Source of the DNA: an uncultured Lachnospiraceae bacterium
GTDB taxonomy: Bacteria > Bacillota > Clostridia > Lachnospirales > Lachnospiraceae
DNA length: 33,292 nucleotides
Direction of reading: 5' to 3'
NCBI GenBank assembly: GCA_902780385.1
Contig: CACZFF010000030.1
Coordinates: 1-33,292, forward strand
Part shown: positions 1 through 6,735 of the stretch, in pieces
How positions within the stretch are numbered: the first letter of the stretch is position 1
Layout of the letters: every line of letters begins with the position of its first letter
The notes under the pieces: generated by a model
What the model saw: the letters and a program-made list of their open reading frames with translations, nothing else
Databases searched by the model: none
Told to the model about the DNA's origin: nothing
Position numbers and translations under genes: made by a program

Positions 1-271
1 TAATACGGTTGATATTGCATTTGATGCCTGGGCTGTCCCAAACGCTCAACTCAAGTCGTTATGTAGTTTTAAGTAAAGTTATTTTTGTCGTTTACTATAG
101 AATTTTTACTGGAAGGATTATTATAAATAATGGATATAAATTATGAATGGATCAGAAAGCTTTAGGACTTTGAGAGACTGTGATATCTTGCCAAGATAAA
201 AATATCTTTCCAAAACATATCTTATAAAAACATACCTTATCAAAACAAAAAGCCAATAAAAGCCAAAAAAT
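1..271. other. AT-rich stretch without a supported gene
   Basis: I see no convincing coding region here. A degenerate A/T-rich direct repeat (aaaacatatcttat-like units) lies near 210-245. A GGCTGTCCC motif at about 31-39 matches one arm of the hairpin at 1870-1920. The T-rich tail of the terminator at 272-306 reads into this region on the minus strand. Confidence 0.5.
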
Positions 272-306
272 GATCCAGTCAACATAAAAAATATGTTGAC
301 CGGATC
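272..306 (-). terminator. Rho-independent terminator of the HD/mazG transcript
   Basis: Two 14-nt arms (272-285 and 293-306) flank a 7-nt A/T loop. On the minus strand the single non-Watson-Crick position becomes a G-U pair, so the RNA stem is continuous. It is followed by a run of six T and further T-rich sequence. This is the first strong terminator downstream of mazG and the small ORF at 363-542. Confidence 0.8.
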
Positions 307-362
307 GTTTGCTTATTGCTGGAAATCAAAGAAAATCAGTAAAAATATATTGACTAATATGG

Positions 363-542
363 TTAGTGCAAATCAATTGAGTCAACGGAATACCAAAAAA
401 ATCCATGGACATTCTGTTGATCCGTTAAAAACAAGTAGACAATCTGTTTAAAGCACTGCTTTCCGGCGATACTTTCGGCCATCTGCCAGGCGGTTCTGCA
501 AGGATCTTTGACAAGGCCTGAATTCCGCTGAAAGCCTGTCAT
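363..542 (-). CDS. Possible 59-aa ORF abutting mazG
   Basis: The mazG stop codon TGA is followed with no gap by an ATG (TGAATG), which opens a 59-codon frame ending in TAA at 363. The terminator at 272-306 begins 57 nt further on, so the ORF would lie inside the mazG transcript. The protein starts MTGFQRNSGL, has two cysteines (15, 30), a short hydrophobic stretch (IVYLFL, about 34-39) and an aromatic-rich end. I do not recognise a family. No strong RBS is visible within the end of mazG, so expression would depend on translational coupling. An open frame this short can arise by chance, and the call is weak. Confidence 0.25.
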   Translation of the reverse strand: MTGFQRNSGLVKDPCRTAWQMAESIAGKQCFKQIVYLFLTDQQNVHGFFWYSVDSIDLH

Positions 543-1217
543 TCAGGTTTTCTTGTCCAGTTTTCGTTTTCTGGCAACAGAAATCAGCTCTTCTGCTTCA
601 TCGAAGGCTTTGAAAAGATAGTCTTCTTCCCATTCACGGCCCTTCTTCTCGTAGGATTTTATCTGTTTCCAGTCGATCAGAATTCCGTTGAAGCTTCTCT
701 GAGACTCTGAATTGCCCTGCAAAGTGTCTTCCCGTATTTCTGGCTGTCCTGAATCCGGGGCCTTTTCAGGGGCTTCTGAAGGCTGCTTAAGAGTCACCAG
801 ATATTCCTCTGGCAGATATTTCAGGCTTTCTTCACCGAATACATGTGGATGGCGGCGGATCATTTTCCTGTTGATGCCGCGGATCACATCCTCCATCGTG
901 AAGAGGCCTTCCTCTTCCGCAATCTGAGCATGCATCACTACCTGCAGGAGCAGATCTCCCAGTTCCTCCATAAGGCTCTGTGCCCTGCCGGTTTCCGAGA
1001 GGATATTGATACCGCTCACGACCTCTGCAGCCTCTTCCACGCAGGCAGCCTTGAGCGATTCATGCGTCTGGGCCCGGTCCCAGGGACAGCCATCGGGAGC
1101 TCGGAGCCTTTCTACGGTCTGCATAAGCTCTTCCATGGCCTCTGCGGTCATTTCACTGCTCTTCTTGCCTTTTTCCTTATCCATATGCTCTTCTTCATCC
1201 ATATATTCTTTATGCAT
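543..1217 (-). CDS. mazG: MazG-type nucleoside triphosphate pyrophosphohydrolase
   Basis: This enzyme hydrolyses nucleoside triphosphates to monophosphate and pyrophosphate, and family members remove aberrant nucleotides. The 224-aa protein has one MazG domain at about residues 25-125. It shows the typical GCPWDRAQTHESL start, the first acidic Mg2+-binding motif EEAAE (61-65), and the second, EELGD (84-88). The conserved IRRHPHVFG segment follows. Canonical two-domain MazG is about 260 aa; here the second half is replaced by a Pro/Ser/Glu-rich linker (about 145-175) and a short basic tail containing W-x-x-IKSYEKKGR. The start at 1217 is poorly defined because only weak purine-rich sequence precedes it, and M12 is an alternative. 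It lies 26 bp after an HD-domain nucleotidase-like gene, which suggests a joint nucleotide-cleaning role. Confidence 0.85.
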   Translation of the reverse strand: MHKEYMDEEEHMDKEKGKKSSEMTAEAMEELMQTVERLRAPDGCPWDRAQTHESLKAACVEEAAEVVSGINILSETGRAQSLMEELGDLLLQVVMHAQIAEEEGLFTMEDVIRGINRKMIRRHPHVFGEESLKYLPEEYLVTLKQPSEAPEKAPDSGQPEIREDTLQGNSESQRSFNGILIDWKQIKSYEKKGREWEEDYLFKAFDEAEELISVARKRKLDKKT

Positions 1218-1243
1218 GTGTTTTCACCGGGTATTTTAATGGC

Positions 1244-1837
1244 TTATGGGCGGATATGTCCCTGCCTGATATGTTTTTGAATGACTTTGTCAATATAGTC
1301 GAACAGAATTTCGGAGCCCTGCCGGGTCCTGGTCTGCCTTCCGTAAATCTGTTTTGAGCAGACATTGTGTTCAAGCCAGTCTCCGCCTCCGTTCGAATCA
1401 TTCAGAATTAGGGGCTGGAGGTTGTCCATGGCGTGTGCATATCTGGACTCCGGTGTCTGATTGTCCTCAAATTCATCAAAGAGAGCCATCAGCTCCTGCT
1501 TCTGATCCTCCGGAAGCAAGGAAAAAATTCGCTCCTTGGCGGCATCTTCTCTTTCTTTCTGTGTCGCCAGGCCCTCCTCGTCGTAGGCGTAGGTATCACC
1601 GGCATCTATTTCAACAATATCGTGAATGAGGCACATGAGCATGACACGGCCGATGTCCACTTCCTCGTTTGCGTACTCGCGCAGGAGGTAAGCCATGATG
1701 GCCATATGCCAGGCATGTTCGGCATCATTCTCGTTCCTGCCGTGACCCGACAGGTGGGTCTGACGGAAAATATTCTTCTCTTTGTCGATTTCCAGCGAAA
1801 AAGCCAGTTGTTTTGCAAGGCGTTCGTTCTCACTCAT
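1244..1837 (-). CDS. HD-domain phosphohydrolase (YfbR/HDDC2-like)
   Basis: This is a 197-aa metal-dependent phosphohydrolase. The H...HD...D signature is visible as H41 (DAEHAWH), H72-D73 (IHDIVE) and D138 (AMDNLQP), which is the metal-binding set of the HD superfamily. Its length, and the order of an N-terminal helix, AEHAWH, then a central HDIVEIDAGDTYAYD, resemble the YfbR/HDDC2 group, whose characterised members are 5'-deoxynucleotidases. It ends 26 bp before mazG and is probably cotranscribed with it, so dephosphorylation of (deoxy)nucleotides is a reasonable inference. Substrate specificity cannot be read from the sequence. A purine-rich AAAAAAAGG about 13 nt upstream is the best RBS candidate. 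Confidence 0.8.
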   Translation of the reverse strand: MSENERLAKQLAFSLEIDKEKNIFRQTHLSGHGRNENDAEHAWHMAIMAYLLREYANEEVDIGRVMLMCLIHDIVEIDAGDTYAYDEEGLATQKEREDAAKERIFSLLPEDQKQELMALFDEFEDNQTPESRYAHAMDNLQPLILNDSNGGGDWLEHNVCSKQIYGRQTRTRQGSEILFDYIDKVIQKHIRQGHIRP

Positions 1838-1869
1838 AAGCTGATATGCCTTTTTTTCTATTTCTATGG

Positions 1870-1920
1870 TTCTGTGGCTGTCCCAAGAGCCGGTTCAGAC
1901 TTCTCGGGACAGCCACAGAA
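1870..1920. repeat. Perfect 15-bp inverted repeat (GGCTGTCCC hairpin)
   Basis: TTCTGTGGCTGTCCC at 1870-1884 is matched exactly by its reverse complement at 1906-1920, across a 21-nt loop. Neither strand has a T-run after the stem, so it is not an ordinary terminator. A GGCTGTCCC half-arm recurs at 31-39, and gggacagc occurs at 32472-32479, which suggests a dispersed palindromic repeat family. It separates the large secreted-protein gene from the HD gene. Confidence 0.7.
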
Positions 1921-1983
1921 AGTGATCTTATTACAATAATCTTATGACAATATTCTTTATTTGTCCGTTTATATGTTCGATTG

Positions 1984-4900
1984 TTATTTGATGATAAAGG
2001 AACCGATATAGGTGTTTACAGCGGGCATGGGCACAGTACAGAAGACACCGTTGCGCTGACGTCTTGTGACGATCCGGACGTAATAACGGACATTCTTCTT
2101 GAGCTTGGAGCCCCTGTACTTGTTGATGACAGCGCTGGTTGAGTTCGCGGTTGTGGAAGTGGACTGGTTCCAGTACCAGGTTCCGTTCGGATTCGTCGTG
2201 AGGAAGACGTTGTATCCGTTGCAGCCGTAAATGATGTTCCAGCTGATGTTCATCTTCAGATTAGTCCCCGAGCTCGTGTTTTTGACTGTGAGTTTGGTCG
2301 GTGAAGGCGTGATGTATTCCACATTTGACCAGGGGCTGTATTTGCGGATGCCGTTCAATGTGTAGAAGGCTCTGACCATCATCTGGCTCACATGCTGGGG
2401 ATGCACAGTGCAGTCCCTGTAGAGGACGTTGGACTTGGTAATGGTTCTGCTGGCATGGGATCCGTCTGTCCAGGACAGAAGTGTCTCATATCCCTCTGCT
2501 CCGTCCACCTTGATCCATCCGATCCGACAGCTGGTGTACTTGGCATTGTTCCACTTGACAAAGTGGCAGTTGCCGGGTTTCTTCAGGACTTTGTTGACAG
2601 TGATCTTGATTGTCTTTGACGCCGCCTTATAGTTGGCGGTTTCCGCAGACCTGACAGTGATCGTTACTGTGCCTGCCGCCTTGCCCGTCACGGTGCCTGC
2701 CGCGTCGACTGTCGCAACCTTGGCATTGGAGGAAGTGAAAGTAAATTTGGGGTTTTCCTTGGCACCGGTCGCTGCCACCTTCGTGGTCTTACCGGCATCA
2801 ATACTTGTAGCGCTTGCCTTGACAGTAAAGCTCTGGGCTGCTTTCGCGATATCGAAGGTGGCTGAAGCAGTTCCCTCATACTTGGATTCATTGACCGCCG
2901 TGATGATCACGGTCGCAGTTCCGGCATTTCTGTTATTTTCGTAGGATACGGTATAGTCCGTCCCTTCTTTGAGGACAGTTCCATCCTGCAGTTTGACAAC
3001 AGGTGTCTGGAACTGTTCGCTGCCGTTGTATGTCCTGTTTGTGAGGCCGCTGATCACAGCATTATCTTCAAGATTTATGGTCTGAGGTTCATTGACAGTG
3101 ATCTTGACTGTCTTTGATCCTGCCTTATAGTTTGCTGTCGCTGCTGTACGGACTGTAATGGTGACTGTGCCTTCCGCCTTGCCTGTCACAGTGCCGGAGG
3201 CGTCAACTTCTGCAATACTGGTATCAGATGATGAGAAGGTATACTTGCTGGTCTCCTTTGCTCCGGTCGCTGTTACCTTTGTGGTCTTGCCGACATCAAT
3301 GCTGGTAGATTCCGCTTTGACGGTAAATCTCTGGGCTGCTTTCGTGATCGTGAAGTCTGCAGAAGCAGTTCCCTCGTAATGTCCGGTACCGGTGATGATC
3401 ACGGTCGCAGTTCCGGCATCGATATTGTTGCTGTAGGAGACAGTGTAATCTGTTCCTGCGGTGAGAGTGCTTCCATCCAGTTTGACGACAGGTGTCTGGG
3501 TCTGTTCACTGCCGTTGTAGGTCTTTTTTGCGAGGCCGCTCACTTCCGCATTTGCGATGGGTATAGGAACTATTTTGAAAGTACCTGCTGCTGTGCCGGT
3601 GTAGTTTCTGCTGCCTGTGATCGTCAGTTTTGCTGTGCCGGGTTCAATGTTATCTGCATAAGCAACTGTGTAGTCCGTATCGGCTGTGAGTGTTTTTCCA
3701 TCCAGAGTGACCGTTACATCAGGCTCCAGGGCATCTCCGGTATAGCGTCTTGCGGATAAATTGCCCATCTGAGCGCTTTGGATCGACGCCTGTGCGATTG
3801 TGAAGGTCCTGGTGAAGGAACCGGTGTATTCCCCTTTTCCGTTGATCACTACAGTTGCTGTACCTGCGTTGATGTTGTCACTGCAGGAAACTGAAAAATC
3901 GGCGCCGGCTTTCAGAGGCTCGCCTTGATAAGTGATCGTGACTTCGGGAACCTGGGCTGTGCCGTTATAAATAAGTCCGTCTTCAATACTGACCTGGGCT
4001 GTGCCGTCTGCAACGGCCCCGGCAAGATCAGTGGGTTCGGCTGCGGGAGTCTTGACCGTGACGGTGCAGGAGGCGGTCAGGCCTCCATCCTGGGTAGTGG
4101 CTGTGATCATCGCCTCTCCGGGGGCAATGCCTGTCACAAGGCCTGAAGAAGATATTGTGGCAATGGACTCGTCTGAGGAAGACCATGTATATTTTTTGTT
4201 TAAAGCATTAGAAGGGTTTATGTCGACATAAAGCTGTGTTGTCCCGCCGACAACGACCTGTGTGCCCTGAGGGTTTACATGAATGGATTGAACGTGGACT
4301 TTGACTGTCACGGTACAGGAGGCGGTCAGGCCGAGGTGGGCAGACTGCGCTGTGATGATCGTTGTACCGTTCGTTCTTGCGGTGACCCTGCCGGTTTGGT
4401 CGACCGCGGCAACGGAAGTGTTGCTGCTCCTCCATGTGACAGATTTGTCGTGGGCGTTTTCAGGAAGAACGGTTGCAGTGAGCTGTTTTGATTCATTTCC
4501 ATCAAGTTCCAGTTCCTGATAATCCAGAGTGATACTGGTTTCGGAGACCAGTTTATCAACGGGACGGGTCATTTCCTCACCGCAGACAGTGCAGGTCGCA
4601 GTCTCTGTGCCTTCGGCATCATAAGTAGGCTCTTTGATCAAGGTCCACTCTCCGGGCGTATGTTCAGCTGTCGGATAGATCTCGACATCGGTATCATACT
4701 CTCCGCAGATGGGGCACTGTCCGCCCGCGCTGTGGCCTTCCGACTGGCAGGTCGCGGCGACTTCATCGACATTGTAGTAGATATGTGTATGATCACCCGT
4801 ATATTCGCCGGAAGCAGTGGTATCTGCATATACTCTTCCTTCCGCCAGGGTCAGGATCTCGTCATCAAAATATTCCCTTGTATTATATTGTTGGTCTTCA

Positions 4901-6618
4901 CGATAGACGTAGGAGAGATCATCCAATTGTGCAAAAATATATCCGTCATCAATATTTCCCTGACAATACACTTCTGCTGCATCCGCATCACCGGTACCGA
5001 CCAGGAAGAGATCGTGTCCGTCATTGTCGGAGCCGATCATTCCCGAGTCGCAGTTGGTGACATCGACCAGATAGCTCCTGCCGTCCCTGAGGTTTACAAT
5101 ATTCCACATGTGTCCGCCGCCGCTCAGATATCCGACTACAGAAATACACTCGCGGAAGATATCGTTCCACTCAGACAGATCACAGAGATACTGGAAAGCC
5201 TTAGAGTAGCCCTCGCAGACTACGGTTGTGCCTGGATCCTGGTCAAGAACCCAGATCAGCTGCCAGGGATTGCCGTAATTGGTGGAGTTGTCTCGGGCAG
5301 CATCGTAATTGTAGCTGGCCAGGGAACAGATCTCCGCTCTGTAGCCGTCCATTTTTTCATAATCCGTGCAGCCGGAATACTGTTCTACGATGGAATGTGC
5401 CTTGTTGTAGGCAGCCGTGACAGCAGTTCCGATCTCAGCCTTTGTCTCATAGGTGTTCAAATCTCCGCTCGCCGAATATTCGGCCGCGACCGGGAATGAG
5501 AAGGTTGCATCGTATGAATCGGAATAACAAAGATAATATTCTCCGTCCATCCATGTGGCACCATAATGGAACAGAGACGGAATCGTAGACTCTGTTTTAT
5601 CATACCAGTAAAGATCATAGGGGCAGTCCAGCAGAAGGGCTCTGAGGACATGGGTAAAATCAAAATCGTATTTTGCAGACAGAGCTTGCATTGATTCTTT
5701 GGTTATACTGCCGTTTTCAACAATAGCAGATACACCCAGGTCGGAAGCAGACCAGTATTGATCGTTGATCCCAAGTTCTTTTTGGGTCACTGCAAAAACA
5801 GTATCTGTGCGCTCTCCTCTTGCGACTTTACCGATCTCGCTATAGAGCTTAGCGTAGAGAGCACGGTTGACACCGGTCAGTTTCGTGGAAGCATACGCTT
5901 TTTCGTGATTGTTGGAAGTGTCAGACAGATCGCCGGTATCGAACTGGAGATCGCCGGTCAGTTCCAGCTCCCGGTTCACATAGGCGGCAAAGACATCGTC
6001 GTTATCCGTATCCTCGCAGATCTCATCGATCGGGATAATGGGCTCTGCGACTGCCTCTGCCTCCAGGTCGGGATGGTCTTCAGGCACATCCTGCCCAGCA
6101 TCGACCGCGTCAGTGGAAGTCTCTTCCGTAAGAGCAGGGGCGGTTATATCCTGGCCCGGTTCTTCAGAGCTGTCATCCGAAACAGTATTATCGTCAGAAA
6201 CATCCTCTTCAGAAACTGCATCCCCGCCTGCCTCTGCAGAAATATCCTCATCGGCAGAACCATCAGCAGGGTCTTCATCTGCATTCATTTCGTCTTCAGA
6301 CATCTCATCTGAAGTTATGTCATCCGAAGCATTTTCCTCATCTCCGGGAGCTGCGGACTCTGCCGGCTCAGTGATCTCCTCAGCATCTGCGGAGCTTCTG
6401 TCGGAATCTTCATCAGGACTGTTCTCCGCTTCCGCCTCCGAATCATTTTCATTTATAACTTCCTCGGCATAAGCGTTTTCAGCGGACTCAGCCGTTGATT
6501 CGACTGCTGAATCTGTGTCAGCTCCGAAAGCCGTCATCGATGTAAACGGCATAGATAAATTTGCTGCAAGGAGTACAGCCGTCAGTGAAACCGCAATCGG
6601 TTTTCCAAAAAATTTCAT
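1984..6618 (-). CDS. Large secreted transglutaminase-like, Ig-repeat surface protein
   Basis: This is a 1544-aa secreted protein. I placed the start at 6618, where AAGGGAG lies 8 nt upstream of the ATG, rather than at the upstream in-frame ATG. In order it has a signal peptide (about 1-33), an acidic Ser/Glu/Asp stalk (to about 195), and a transglutaminase-like region. The catalytic-triad candidates are C468 (CEGYSKAF), H503 (GGHMWNIV) and D519 (LVDVTNCD). Next come a CxxC pair region (C635/C638, C676/C679), two Big_2 Ig-like domains (about 693-858), then MBG-like 'YNG...GTDYTVSY' repeats mixed with further Big_2-like modules (about 876-1340). A fibronectin-III-like C-terminal module (about 1345-1544) is shared with the gene upstream. 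I see no LPXTG motif. The domains suggest a surface-attached cross-linking or peptidase enzyme; the substrate is unknown. Confidence 0.85.
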   Translation of the reverse strand: MKFFGKPIAVSLTAVLLAANLSMPFTSMTAFGADTDSAVESTAESAENAYAEEVINENDSEAEAENSPDEDSDRSSADAEEITEPAESAAPGDEENASDDITSDEMSEDEMNADEDPADGSADEDISAEAGGDAVSEEDVSDDNTVSDDSSEEPGQDITAPALTEETSTDAVDAGQDVPEDHPDLEAEAVAEPIIPIDEICEDTDNDDVFAAYVNRELELTGDLQFDTGDLSDTSNNHEKAYASTKLTGVNRALYAKLYSEIGKVARGERTDTVFAVTQKELGINDQYWSASDLGVSAIVENGSITKESMQALSAKYDFDFTHVLRALLLDCPYDLYWYDKTESTIPSLFHYGATWMDGEYYLCYSDSYDATFSFPVAAEYSASGDLNTYETKAEIGTAVTAAYNKAHSIVEQYSGCTDYEKMDGYRAEICSLASYNYDAARDNSTNYGNPWQLIWVLDQDPGTTVVCEGYSKAFQYLCDLSEWNDIFRECISVVGYLSGGGHMWNIVNLRDGRSYLVDVTNCDSGMIGSDNDGHDLFLVGTGDADAAEVYCQGNIDDGYIFAQLDDLSYVYREDQQYNTREYFDDEILTLAEGRVYADTTASGEYTGDHTHIYYNVDEVAATCQSEGHSAGGQCPICGEYDTDVEIYPTAEHTPGEWTLIKEPTYDAEGTETATCTVCGEEMTRPVDKLVSETSITLDYQELELDGNESKQLTATVLPENAHDKSVTWRSSNTSVAAVDQTGRVTARTNGTTIITAQSAHLGLTASCTVTVKVHVQSIHVNPQGTQVVVGGTTQLYVDINPSNALNKKYTWSSSDESIATISSSGLVTGIAPGEAMITATTQDGGLTASCTVTVKTPAAEPTDLAGAVADGTAQVSIEDGLIYNGTAQVPEVTITYQGEPLKAGADFSVSCSDNINAGTATVVINGKGEYTGSFTRTFTIAQASIQSAQMGNLSARRYTGDALEPDVTVTLDGKTLTADTDYTVAYADNIEPGTAKLTITGSRNYTGTAAGTFKIVPIPIANAEVSGLAKKTYNGSEQTQTPVVKLDGSTLTAGTDYTVSYSNNIDAGTATVIITGTGHYEGTASADFTITKAAQRFTVKAESTSIDVGKTTKVTATGAKETSKYTFSSSDTSIAEVDASGTVTGKAEGTVTITVRTAATANYKAGSKTVKITVNEPQTINLEDNAVISGLTNRTYNGSEQFQTPVVKLQDGTVLKEGTDYTVSYENNRNAGTATVIITAVNESKYEGTASATFDIAKAAQSFTVKASATSIDAGKTTKVAATGAKENPKFTFTSSNAKVATVDAAGTVTGKAAGTVTITVRSAETANYKAASKTIKITVNKVLKKPGNCHFVKWNNAKYTSCRIGWIKVDGAEGYETLLSWTDGSHASRTITKSNVLYRDCTVHPQHVSQMMVRAFYTLNGIRKYSPWSNVEYITPSPTKLTVKNTSSGTNLKMNISWNIIYGCNGYNVFLTTNPNGTWYWNQSTSTTANSTSAVINKYRGSKLKKNVRYYVRIVTRRQRNGVFCTVPMPAVNTYIGSFIIK
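2598..3530 (-). repeat. Internal tandem duplication of an MBG + Ig-like module pair
   Basis: Two adjacent blocks of roughly 160 codons (about 2598-3075 and 3095-3530) encode the same order: a TYNGSEQ...QTPVVKL segment, then GTDYTVSY, then FTVKA...GKTTKV and TVTGKA.GTVTITVR. The DNA is also visibly alike, for example the repeated 'gaagcagttccctc' strings near 2862 and 3362. This suggests a fairly recent in-frame duplication that lengthened the stalk of the surface protein. Boundaries are approximate. Confidence 0.65.
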
Positions 6619-6735
6619 GAATGGATCTCCCTTCAAGTCATTGATAAATAATAACAGAATCAAACTGAGGGTTAATGGAAAACAATAATGGGTAACCGAA
6701 TAATCATATTCGGAAAGATAAAAAACATAACACGA

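Noticed and set aside
1-20. Possible start of a minus-strand gene leaving the window (ATG at 20)
   Set aside because: Only about six codons are visible. The nearby AGG is too weak to support a call.
4660-5499. Plus-strand open frame opposite the transglutaminase-like domain
   Set aside because: It is a shadow of the surface-protein gene, whose triad residues, signal peptide and RBS are clear on the other strand.
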